DNA from: Candidatus Acidiferrales bacterium
GTDB lineage: Bacteria; Bacteroidota; Ignavibacteria; Kryptoniales; JAKASW01
Assembly: GCA_035515795.1 (NCBI GenBank)
Contig: DATJAY010000003.1
Coordinates: 62,001 to 126,000 of the forward strand
Reading direction: 5' to 3'
DNA length: 64,000 bases
Part shown: piece by piece, positions 53,406 through 61,033 of the stretch
How the letters are laid out: each line of letters starts with the position of its first letter
Numbering within the stretch: the stretch's first letter is position 1
Made by a program: the position numbers and the translations under genes
Notes under the pieces: model-generated
Databases searched by the model: none
What the model saw: only the letters and a program-made list of their open reading frames with translations
What the model was told of the DNA's origin: nothing

Positions 53406-54254
53406 TTAATAAGTTATTTTCGAAAATGTTTTTGTGCCAAAATTCGAATTAATCTTTAGATTATCTTTTGTTATTGCAAAAGACATTGTCATGCCGATAT
53501 TGACTTCAGGTGAAATGTCTTCTTGGAAATCATGAATCAGTGTACCTTCACCATTACCATTTCCATTTAACGTATAACTTGAATCATCTGGCGTCATAAA
53601 CATCTTTACCGTGATATGAAGATATCCTTTATTTTCAACGACTTTTTCTAATTGATAAATCATAACTATCTTCATATTAACTGCAACAATTCCAGGTATT
53701 GGAATTCGCGTGGACATTTCTTGTTGAAAACTATCACCGATATGAATTGGTTTGTCAGGGTACTTTGTGCCTTTTGTTACATCAGAGAAAATAGTTTTTA
53801 TTTCATCGCTTACATTACCACTTTCAATTCTTAAGTTATCAAAATTCTTATCTTTGGTACATGTGTAATTAATCGTCACACCTTTTAAAGTACTTAGGTC
53901 GGGCAAATCTATTTCTTTATCGTTGACTGAGATGTTTTTATGAATATCCAGGAGCGTCATTTTAACTGGAAAAGAACTATCACTATTAATAGCACCCGTT
54001 ATTATCTTAGTCTCTATTAGTTGTGTTGTAATCGCTTTCAGAGGCAAACTAAAACCATTACTTTTTAGGCGTTCCAGCATATTTTCATCGCCCGTAATAT
54101 CTGTTATCTCAAGTATCGTTTCGGTTCTATAATCAACATTAAGGGTGGAATTGGGTTTATATTCATCTTTTAAGTAATAGCCTTCTGTTTGCGCAATGGT
54201 TACTAAAGGTGTTAAAAACAACAATAACGAAAATATTTTTGTTTTGGTTTTCAT
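53406..54254 (-). CDS. Secreted AT-rich orphan protein (DUF6263-like)
   Basis: 282 residues, notably AT-richer than its neighbours, pointing to recent transfer. A signal peptide (MKTKTKIFSLLLFLTPLVTIAQ) is followed by a beta-rich domain: TLNVDYRTETILEITD, KVVENKGYLHITVKMF, GDSFQQEMSTRIPIPGIVAVNMKI and a final GMTMSFAITKDNLKI. The GDSFxQEMxxxIPIPG stretch resembles secreted Bacteroidota proteins of the DUF6263 kind, but I am not sure. Function is unknown. Confidence 0.65.
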   Translation of the reverse strand: MKTKTKIFSLLLFLTPLVTIAQTEGYYLKDEYKPNSTLNVDYRTETILEITDITGDENMLERLKSNGFSLPLKAITTQLIETKIITGAINSDSSFPVKMTLLDIHKNISVNDKEIDLPDLSTLKGVTINYTCTKDKNFDNLRIESGNVSDEIKTIFSDVTKGTKYPDKPIHIGDSFQQEMSTRIPIPGIVAVNMKIVMIYQLEKVVENKGYLHITVKMFMTPDDSSYTLNGNGNGEGTLIHDFQEDISPEVNIGMTMSFAITKDNLKINSNFGTKTFSKITY

Positions 54255-54689
54255 AGGATCACCTAAATTATTTGTTTAGTAACAGTGTAGTTTTTAAGCC
54301 ACCGCACAAAACAATAATGCAGCCTAACCACAATTACTTATTATTTATTGAAAATTAAGAAGACAAAACGAAAAGAATACTTTGTATGCCTTGTGTCCAT
54401 ACACTCCGCCGCCAACTTCATCAATGTAGAATAGTATTCCGATCTGTGACATACCTTTCTCCTTTCTTTGAATTAACAGTACGGTTGAGTTGGGTGGGGA
54501 CCATCTATGAACCTTGACGAAGCCATGATACTACATCACACATCGAACTTTGAAAGAACCCAAAATTCCCCGCGTCAACCCGACTCATTTGTTAGCTTTT
54601 CTTAGCAAATTCTAACTAACTCTTCTCTGCGTCGTGTTTTCTAATCGCAGAACAATAGGGCTGACTTCGTTCTGGCAAAACAACCGGGT
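54255..54689. other. Intergenic with one small frame
   Basis: About 430 bp, AT-rich. It contains a small minus-strand frame with a good ribosome site (54345-54452, listed) and a GTTAGGC heptamer on minus (54324-54330) with no inverted partner nearby. Otherwise nothing was recognised. Confidence 0.4.
54345..54452 (-). CDS. Possible 35-residue peptide
   Basis: ATG 54452 is preceded by AAAGAAAGGAGAAAGGT, a very good Shine-Dalgarno. The frame starts MSQIGILFYIDEVGGGVYGH and continues to LLNFQ before TAA. It has a hydrophobic start, a Gly-rich middle and no known family. It could be a real small gene, a leader for the gene at 53406-54254 about 90 bp downstream, or the 5' end of a lost gene. Confidence 0.3.
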   Translation of the reverse strand: MSQIGILFYIDEVGGGVYGHKAYKVFFSFCLLNFQ

Positions 54690-56153
54690 TTAGTGAGGAA
54701 GATCAATATCTGCACAGAAAACGCTGTGTCGTTTCTGGTTGTGAATATAGATCAACCCATGTTCAAAATCGACTGCAGTTCCAACGATCCTCAAGGTCGG
54801 GCCTCCCTTGTCGTCATTGCCCTGATCTATCAGGATATTTGCAGGAAAGGCGGAGGTTTTCTTCCCATTGTCGGTCATGCACCCAACGACGTTAAATTTA
54901 CCTTCGGAGTCTTCTTCTGGGAAAAAAACCCGTTGCTTAAGAGGATCAAAAAGCAAAGGCCCAAGACGATAGTGATGGCCAAGATGATAGCACCAAGTCT
55001 GTTTCATTATCCCGTCAGCAAGAATTTGGAGTCCAGCCACTGATCTCCCATCTGCATATACATCCTCGCCGTACTTCTCCCGACCCACGAGCACAAACCC
55101 CGCAGGAGAAAGACCGATCTCATCCACAGCATAAGTCACGTCAATCATGTCTGTATTCTTTACCACAAGATCTTGAGAGTTCATTCGCTCTGTTGTATCA
55201 GCTTCTGTCAAGTTAAGCTCGTATGGATATTGTGCAGCGATATTTTCTGGCAGGTCCCATGTCGGAACAGCATTAGCTTTTCGAAGATCAAGCAAGTAGT
55301 ACAAGGATGTTCCCACTTCATTTTCAAGAGAGAAGATCAAAACTTGCTGATCGTCAACAAGGAAGAACTTATCCAACGTATAGACATATCGATCGAGCGG
55401 AACTTTCTGTGACTCAGGAAGAGAATAAGTACCTTTCTGGCTGATAATCTCGGATTTTTCTTCCTTCAATAATTTCCCAAGCGGGCCTAAGGCTGAAGGG
55501 GTCAGTTCAAAAAACGACCGCACTCTCTGCGTTGCTAGGTTAATTAGGTAAATATCATACCTGGAATCTACAACATAGGGGACGCTGAAGGAGTAATCTC
55601 CAACAGTCCATGAATAACGCCTGATCCTGATGAGATTGTGAAAAAAGATCAGCATGTCACCTTTCTGCGTCCAGTGTTCAAACGAGATATAATGATCACT
55701 TGTAGGAATTATTGAACTAGTGGAATACTTTAGTGTTGTAGAGAATAGTAGATCTAACGTTTTAGAATCAAGCAAAGCCACGAATGCGCGATTGTCCTCC
55801 TCTGTTTCAACCAACAATTGACCTGTTGAAAGTTGATGGAGATTTTTACCCTCGTCTAACTTTGCATATCTCATTATCCCAGGCTCTCCCTTAGTTTCCA
55901 ACGGAATTCGAACCACATGAAAATCTCCGCCAGATTCATACATCAGAAGTTCAGCAGGTCGAGACAGATCAATGGTGACATTCTTTCCACTTTTGTAGGG
56001 CAGTTTTACTTCCCATCGTCTGCTTTTGAGGATGGTTTCGCCTTGCTCGCTCTCATCAAACGACTGATATTTTGAGCAAGAAATCACTAAGAGAGATAAA
56101 AAGAGATAACACATCCGGATACTGAGACCGTTCTCTAAAAAAGATGATCGCAC
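54690..56153 (-). CDS. Lipoprotein with propeller-like domain, orphan
   Basis: 487 residues from GTG 56153, or ATG 56114 at MCYLFLSLLVISC. The lipobox LVISC gives a lipidated Cys at residue 26 of the long form. The rest is a series of short beta strands with repeated hydrophobic-aromatic patterns (QLSTGQLLVETEEDNRAFVALLD, FFLVDDQQVLIFSLENE, IGLSPAGFVLVGREK, GTAVDFEHGLIYIHN), consistent with a six- or seven-bladed propeller such as the 6-bladed lipoproteins of Bacteroidota. No enzyme motif. Anchored at the outer membrane or periplasm; function unknown. Confidence 0.65.
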   Translation of the reverse strand: MRSSFLENGLSIRMCYLFLSLLVISCSKYQSFDESEQGETILKSRRWEVKLPYKSGKNVTIDLSRPAELLMYESGGDFHVVRIPLETKGEPGIMRYAKLDEGKNLHQLSTGQLLVETEEDNRAFVALLDSKTLDLLFSTTLKYSTSSIIPTSDHYISFEHWTQKGDMLIFFHNLIRIRRYSWTVGDYSFSVPYVVDSRYDIYLINLATQRVRSFFELTPSALGPLGKLLKEEKSEIISQKGTYSLPESQKVPLDRYVYTLDKFFLVDDQQVLIFSLENEVGTSLYYLLDLRKANAVPTWDLPENIAAQYPYELNLTEADTTERMNSQDLVVKNTDMIDVTYAVDEIGLSPAGFVLVGREKYGEDVYADGRSVAGLQILADGIMKQTWCYHLGHHYRLGPLLFDPLKQRVFFPEEDSEGKFNVVGCMTDNGKKTSAFPANILIDQGNDDKGGPTLRIVGTAVDFEHGLIYIHNQKRHSVFCADIDLPH

Positions 56154-56585
56154 TGCCAGAATTCCTCAGCTAACCATGATGGCCCTTCCATGAATCCGCC
56201 TTACACTTTGGCGGTGAGAATGTTATGATTGAGCAAAACCTTTGTTTTCATTTCATCATCCCACCTCCGTTCCGGGTATCATTCCGCAAATCAAAGTGTG
56301 TTGTCAAGTGGGCTCTTTGCTCCTCTGCCTCAACTCAAAACTTGAGTCCATTCATGTGCTTTTGAACCCACGCATAGTCACGCTACACTTCGACTGAAGA
56401 AAGCTAATATCTATCTCGGAGCGATTCATGTTTCAACAAGGTTTCGGTCCAACTTATCCACCGAGTTAGTCTATTCTCGTCAGGAAGATAAGCGTCGGTT
56501 TTGATATTGTCAAGCTTTCTTAGTAAGCAGCGCATCGACTCCTCAAGAGTTACCCTCTTTGTGAGTCAATGTGCTATAGGGAAAA
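56154..56585. other. Intergenic, nothing supported
   Basis: About 430 bp. There is a small stem (CCGCC...GGCGG near 56198-56216) but no gene with support on either strand. Confidence 0.35.
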
Positions 56586-56705
56586 ATGCTTGACATTCTC
56601 GACGATAAATATGACATTAGTGTAACAAAAGAACTGCTTGGACATAGATCAAGTAAAGACTGCGATGGTATGCGCTCATATTTGGAATGCTGCATCAGGA
56701 GTTAA
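56586..56705 (+). pseudogene. Possible tyrosine-recombinase C-terminal remnant
   Basis: A 39-codon frame containing YDISVTKELLGHRSSKDCDG followed by MRSYLE. This resembles the end of phage-type integrases (the LLGHxS box, then a Tyr about 13 residues on: here GHRSSKDCDGMRSYLE). The rest of the gene is missing. Support rests on this short box only. Confidence 0.35.
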
Positions 56706-56933
56706 GAGTTCACCAATAACAATCCATGATTTAGGGAATGATATGAAGTGGAAAACTCTGGAAATGAGACAAAACCTAAGAGTTTGTTGGGACATGACAT
56801 TCTTAATGCCGGAATATTATGCGGATTCATGGCAGGCTAGTTGCAATTAGACGAATCAATGCCATTCGCGGAAAGGAAGGGATGGGCTTTTGTTGGGTTG
56901 TGAAAGACATATTACATAAAGAGAAGTATTACT

Positions 56934-57983
56934 ATGATTAATCTTCAAGTTCTAACACTTGTCTCTGCTTTGACCGTGTTTCTTTCTGGGTGCGGTGAAA
57001 ACACAACTGACAAGATGGTCGATGCTGCTGATAAAGGAGACACAAATACAATCGGCGTCATGATTGAGAAAGGTGCAAGAATCAACGCAAGAAACACTAA
57101 AGGCTATACTGCTTTGGAGATTGCCTCACTAAATGGCAATGCCAACGTAGTAAGATATTTACTTGAGAAAAACGCGGACTGCGATCTAGAAGACGGAAAC
57201 GGTAATACGGCGTTGAGGGTTTCAGTGATGCTGGGGCATGTTGATGTCGTGGAGATGCTCCTTGAGAAATGCGCTAACCCAAACTCAAACGCGTTTAACG
57301 GTGAAACGCCATTAATGTGTGCAGCTCATTTCCAGCAACTTTCGGTCGTGAAAATGCTTCTTGCTAGAGGAGTTGAGATTAATGCAGTGGATTACAATGG
57401 AAAGACCGCTCTAGAATACGCAGTGGATAGTCCTTTCAGAAGAGATTCTGATAATGATTCTCCTCGCATCCAGATAGTGAACATACTCCTCGATCACTTT
57501 GCAAAGGTAAATGGGAAATTGTTATTCAACAGCTATTACGGACATGATACTGTTATCGTAGAAGCATTGCTTAAACACGATATTGACGTCAATGTCAGCG
57601 GCGTCCTCTCGCGTGACCCGATGTTGTCTGATGCGGTAGCGATCGAGGATGTTGAGTTTGTCAAGATCTTGTTAGATAAAGGAGCAAACGTTGATATCGT
57701 TAACAGCCGAGGTATGCCACCTTTAATGTTATGTAAGAATGTCAGGATCATAGAACTTCTATTGAGCAAACATGCAAATATTAACTTTCAAAATGCTGAA
57801 GGCGCAACATCTTTGATATTTGCTGCGTCTGCTGGTTGGGCCGAGGTGGTTCGAACCCTAATCGCCCACGGAGCGAATGTTAATGCAAAAACTAAAAATG
57901 GTCATACGGCATTGTACATCGCGAGGAATGCCAGTAATGCGGAGATTGTGCAAATGCTTCAGAAAGCAGGAGCTACAGAATAA
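56934..57983 (+). CDS. Ankyrin-repeat lipoprotein
   Basis: 349 residues. The lipobox LTVFLSGC puts the lipid-modified Cys at residue 21. About nine ankyrin repeats follow (for example KGYTALEIASLNGNANVVRYLLEKNADCD, NGETPLMCAAHFQQLSVVKMLLARGVEIN, NGHTALYIARNASNAEIVQMLQKAGA), with two degenerate ones around residues 185-245. A protein-binding scaffold outside the cytoplasm. It shares the SADVNAK-type repeat wording with the larger ankyrin protein at 61034-63505 but is much more diverged between repeats. Confidence 0.85.
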   Translation: MINLQVLTLVSALTVFLSGCGENTTDKMVDAADKGDTNTIGVMIEKGARINARNTKGYTALEIASLNGNANVVRYLLEKNADCDLEDGNGNTALRVSVMLGHVDVVEMLLEKCANPNSNAFNGETPLMCAAHFQQLSVVKMLLARGVEINAVDYNGKTALEYAVDSPFRRDSDNDSPRIQIVNILLDHFAKVNGKLLFNSYYGHDTVIVEALLKHDIDVNVSGVLSRDPMLSDAVAIEDVEFVKILLDKGANVDIVNSRGMPPLMLCKNVRIIELLLSKHANINFQNAEGATSLIFAASAGWAEVVRTLIAHGANVNAKTKNGHTALYIARNASNAEIVQMLQKAGATE

Positions 57984-58109
57984 TGATGAGATTTCAGTAC
58001 TGTCATGTCTTTGTATTACATGAGTAGTTTCTAAAGTTCCTCACACCAAAACTGACGGCTAAAGGACATCGTGGTCTTTTTCTCACGATGGAATTTAAGG
58101 AGTTCTTGT
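57984..58109. other. Intergenic left of the IS110 fragment
   Basis: About 125 bp; nothing recognised except a ribosome-like AAGGAG (58097-58102) before the transposase fragment. Confidence 0.3.
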
Positions 58110-58245
58110 ATGGCAAAAAAGCATCACCACCGTCCACAAAAAATCACACGCACTGATGCACTCAAGCAAATCAATCTTAACGCCGCGGACATTGACGTCG
58201 GCGACAGCCAAATGTATGTCGCTGTTCCGGAAGATCGCGAAAGAG
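58110..58245 (+). pseudogene. IS110-family transposase, 5' fragment
   Basis: From ATG 58110 the frame reads AKKHHHRPQKITRTDALKQ, then NLNAADIDVGDSQMYVAVPE. The (G/D)IDVGDSxMYVAVP box is the first acidic motif of IS110/IS116/IS902 DEDD transposases. Homology ends at about 58240, where the sequence switches to a permease fragment in the opposite orientation. Only ~45 of ~350-400 residues remain. Confidence 0.75.
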
Positions 58246-58494
58246 TGTTGGTCCCATCACTGCGGGAGTAATCGGGGCACTCACCTCGTTCCCATTTCTC
58301 AAGACGTGAAGAACCGGTCTGTATATCCGGCCAGCATCTTTGTTGAACTTGTCATAGCTAAGTTCGTCGTGGACAAAAAGCATGATGGCAATGCAGCAAG
58401 CGATGCCAACTGCAAAGCCGATGATATTTATGAAAGAGAAAGCCTTGTTTCTCTGCAGGTTTCTAAAAGCTATTTTAAAATAATTCTTCAGCAT
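58232..58494 (-). pseudogene. FtsX/MacB-type ABC permease, 5' fragment
   Basis: From ATG 58494: MLKNYFKIAFRNLQRNKAFS, then FINIIGFAVGIACCIAIMLF, VHDELSYDKFNKDAGRIYR and APITPAVMGPTLFRDLPE. This is the classical start of Bacteroidota FtsX-like permeases (first membrane helix plus MacB periplasmic domain). It ends abruptly where the IS110 fragment begins. About 88 of ~800 residues remain. Confidence 0.8.
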
Positions 58495-58805
58495 ACCCTT
58501 CCTCCAATCTTCAATGACCAATATCAATGACGACTAAACAAACTCCTCGTTTGTCCATAAATGACATAGGTACAACAAACATACCACCTGAATCAATCAG
58601 TGATCCAGGTTTCCGGAGGTTTTATGGATCTACTCATGCGATCACTGTTCAGTTTCGTACACCTGTGTTCATTTTCGAACAAGAATGATGTATTTATTCC
58701 TGTTTCGAACAACTCTCGCGTCATCAAAGTCAATGTAAGATTCGGACCGGTGTATAAGAGCCAGTGAAGATTAAGCGATCTTAGATTGACTGCGGGTGCT
58801 TCGAT
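58495..58805. other. Intergenic, nothing recognised
   Basis: About 310 bp right of the permease fragment. No gene or repeat is supported. Confidence 0.35.
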
Positions 58806-59357
58806 ATGTGTGTCTGTCCTACGAAACACACACAATCCTCAAATGTGTGGTGTTATATCATGGTCATGGCACAGACGCAAGTTGAATTTATGTTCTCAAA
58901 ACCCCCACACCTTCATCCCTGCGTTGCCGTTCTGCATGTCCAATTAATCGCTAAAAAGCCACCTTCCAAACTCTACCCAAAGGCCCTGTTAACTCTTGGA
59001 GACCATATACGGAAAAAAAGGCTTGATCTAAACCTTCACCAAATTGGCGCTGCAAAGATAATAAATGTCAATGAAATGACCATCGTTGGATGGGAGCTGA
59101 ACTACTGCAAACCGCTCACGAGACATATCCCCAAGATTATTGATTTCTTAGGATATGTGCCTGAAAACCTTTTTCCAACCAGTACGACAGGTCAAAAAGT
59201 CAGAAGATATAGGCTGCTTCACGGGATAAGCAGAAAACAACTTGCAAAGCAACTCCACATTGATGAACACACACTCTGCCGATTGGAGATGGACAAAGGG
59301 AAAACCTCGCGGGAGATCGTGAAAAAGATTACTGGTTTTCTCAGAGCACCTAGGTGA
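58806..59357 (+). CDS. Double-HTH protein, family copy 4
   Basis: The frame allows 183 residues, but family homology starts at about residue 38 (PCVAVLHVQLIAKKPPSKLY), so the true start is unclear and no ribosome site is seen. HTH 1: LLTLGDHIRKKRLDLNLHQIGAAKIINVNEMTIVGWELNY. Linker: HIPKIIDFLGYVPENLF. HTH 2: GQKVRRYRLLHGISRKQLAKQLHIDEHTLCRLEMDKG. It is clearly similar in DNA to the broken copy at 51931-52311. Probably DNA-binding; role unknown. Confidence 0.75.
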   Translation: MCVCPTKHTQSSNVWCYIMVMAQTQVEFMFSKPPHLHPCVAVLHVQLIAKKPPSKLYPKALLTLGDHIRKKRLDLNLHQIGAAKIINVNEMTIVGWELNYCKPLTRHIPKIIDFLGYVPENLFPTSTTGQKVRRYRLLHGISRKQLAKQLHIDEHTLCRLEMDKGKTSREIVKKITGFLRAPR

Positions 59358-59371
59358 CTCTCAATGACCGA

Positions 59372-59434
59372 ACTTAACGGCCAAGCTCAGCCGACGCGCC
59401 GCTAGGCTCGGTCGGCTGGAGCGCCTTGTTTGGT
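59372..59434 (-). other. attC-like integron recombination site
   Basis: 63 bp. On the minus strand it opens ACCAAACAAGGCGCTCCAGC and ends GAGCTTGGCCGTTAAGT. The right core GTTAAGT fits GTTRRRY; the left ACCAAAC fits RYYYAAC at 6 of 7. The inner arms GCTCCAGCCGAC and GTCGGCTGAGC pair with one unpaired base, as attC extrahelical bases do. Length and the AACAAGGCGC left end are typical. It lies ~100 bp after the stop of a minus-strand gene, in cassette orientation. Confidence 0.6.
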
Positions 59435-59536
59435 GGCCATTCTCTCATGTCGTTTGTAGATGATCGCGGCAACAACTACGGTGGCGCCAAAACCAGACGG
59501 CCACACTATCTCATGATAGTTATTGCTTACGTTCAC
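59402..59536 (-). CDS. Possible small membrane protein overlapping the attC-like site
   Basis: A GTG at 59536 overlaps the TGA of the upstream lipoprotein gene (GTGA). The 44-residue frame has one membrane segment (VWPSGFGATVVVAAIIYKRH) and ends MATKQGAPADRA inside the attC-like site. Cassette-encoded proteins often end in peptides translated from attC. Coding potential is otherwise unproven. Confidence 0.35.
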   Translation of the reverse strand: MNVSNNYHEIVWPSGFGATVVVAAIIYKRHERMATKQGAPADRA

Positions 59537-60633
59537 TGTGATGTAAACGTAAATGAATTGATGATCATTTCATCACCCACACCACTCACAGGGGGATGAC
59601 CGTTCAATAACCAGAGGTTGATATATACGAATTGGCCAGGTGGCGGGATATCTGCTCCTTTGTAATCCCATTCTTGGATAATATCGCTGTCTGCCGGAAC
59701 TGCTGACCATCCCTTCCAAGTAAGGAAATTCACGTGGTCTGCCTGCCACTGAATTTGTGAAGTAAACCGGGAGATAGGCGGCTGGATATATGGGTAGACG
59801 TTGCTCGACGTTTGCCATGGTTGGACAACAAAGTGTGCGGTGTTTGGTGCGGGGATGACGAGGCCACCAATTCCACTGTACTCAAGGTCCAATTCTTGAT
59901 CTAATTTGGCGTAAGTGAACAACGGAGCAGCGACTGTATTCTGATCAAGCTGATCAAGTCGAGAATTGATTTGCACCGTGTATTTACCGTAGCCGAGTCG
60001 TTGCGGAAGATGAATTTCTCCGCATTGCCACAAGCCGTTGCCGTTGGTGATTTTCATATGCAAGCCGTCCGCTTCAACGTGGACGACAGAAGGATCGTTG
60101 GACCAGTAGTTTGGACCTGGGTCGAACGGCGTATTTGAATCATTGGAAACATCAAAACTCCAGGTATAACCGGAAAACGATAGTGTTGATGGACCAGAGG
60201 ATGGATATTCGGTCCATACAAGCACACCCTGTTCCACCGAAGGATGATGGGTGAGTTCCGGTGACGCCATGAAGAGCGACGAATCAACAAGCAGTACAAC
60301 AATGCGGTTCCAAGGATTTGTTTGACTTGTCCATGAACCGTCGCTGAAAATGTTCGTATATGGTGCGTTAGCCAGCGGCTGGATATACCACATGTCTGTC
60401 AGGACGTAGATCACAACCTTGATCCTACTGGCATCGACATTATTCGCGTGACCAGACAACTGTCTTGCTCCTGTTGCTGGTGTGTCAAGCGTGATTGTTG
60501 GCGGCAGATTAGGGTTGCCGACAACACCACCTGTATAAGTTCCTACTGGTGTTGGTGATCCGTCACAACCCGATAGCAATACTCCAGCCGCGATAGCCAC
60601 ACCGCATAACACTTTTACGTTTATGTATTTCAC
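59533..60633 (-). CDS. Lipoprotein with GH16-like lectin/glucanase domain
   Basis: 366 residues from GTG 60633. The signal with lipobox LLSGC gives a lipidated Cys near residue 23. The C-terminal ~190 residues look like a GH16/concanavalin-A-like jelly roll: YTWSFDVSNDSNTPFDPGPNYW, LHMKITNGNGLWQCGEIHLPQRLGYGKYTVQIN, and ELDLEYSG, which fits the GH16 ExDxE catalytic motif (E, D, E). It could degrade or bind a polysaccharide at the cell surface. It starts 24 bp after a GTTAGGC core (60657-60663 on minus) and is followed by an attC-like site, so it looks like the gene of an integron cassette. Confidence 0.72.
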   Translation of the reverse strand: MKYINVKVLCGVAIAAGVLLSGCDGSPTPVGTYTGGVVGNPNLPPTITLDTPATGARQLSGHANNVDASRIKVVIYVLTDMWYIQPLANAPYTNIFSDGSWTSQTNPWNRIVVLLVDSSLFMASPELTHHPSVEQGVLVWTEYPSSGPSTLSFSGYTWSFDVSNDSNTPFDPGPNYWSNDPSVVHVEADGLHMKITNGNGLWQCGEIHLPQRLGYGKYTVQINSRLDQLDQNTVAAPLFTYAKLDQELDLEYSGIGGLVIPAPNTAHFVVQPWQTSSNVYPYIQPPISRFTSQIQWQADHVNFLTWKGWSAVPADSDIIQEWDYKGADIPPPGQFVYINLWLLNGHPPVSGVGDEMIINSFTFTSQ

Positions 60634-60656
60634 AATTCGCCTCTCAACATTGTTTA

Positions 60657-60800
60657 GCCTAACGGATGGCGGCTAAGCTGACGGCAACGATAACTTTCAA
60701 TTACCACCAACCTCGCGCGAGTACCAACCTTTTTATTTTATTCTTAAACTTATTCGCGCGGTAAAAACCACCCACGCTTATTTCGTCAGCTTGAGCCGCG
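60657..60800 (-). other. Second attC-like site, degenerate, long-loop type
   Basis: On plus it starts GCCTAAC (60657-60663; GTTAGGC on minus, a perfect GTTRRRY core), then GGATGGCGGCTAAGCTGACG. The arm GCGGCTAAGCTGACG (~60669-60683) pairs with CGTCAGCTTGAGCCGC (~60785-60800) with one extra G. The ~100-bp middle makes it a long attC. The distal RYYYAAC core is not recognisable. Confidence 0.45.
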
Positions 60801-60991
60801 GAAGAGTCTAGAAGATCAAAACCCAAGCGCATTGAGCTTAGCATCTTCGTTTTTCCAGTCTTCAGCCGGTCAGTGCGTCTGCTAACCAGCTTGTCTGACC
60901 AGTGACCAAATCTGGGTTTCGCCAGCAGGAGTGGTCGTGGATTTTGTCGAGCGGACAGAGTCAGAGAATGCATCGCCTGCCGCGAAGTCAT
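60701..60991 (-). CDS. Doubtful 96-residue frame in the cassette region
   Basis: Starts at an ATG that overlaps GTTAGAT (a GTTRRRY match, 60990-60996) and runs into the degenerate attC-like site, its last ~35 residues (SSAAQADEISVGGF...) being encoded there. Basic, low-complexity, no ribosome site beyond AAAGGG. It may be a decayed cassette gene or noncoding. Confidence 0.25.
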   Translation of the reverse strand: MTSRQAMHSLTLSARQNPRPLLLAKPRFGHWSDKLVSRRTDRLKTGKTKMLSSMRLGFDLLDSSAAQADEISVGGFYRANKFKNKIKRLVLARGWW

Positions 60992-61033
60992 CTAACCCTT
61001 TCACGGAATATGGTCTTTCCATGAGAGAGACTC

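Noticed and set aside
54324-54330. GTTAGGC heptamer as a third attC core
   Set aside because: No inverted partner or pairing arms within 150 bp on either side.
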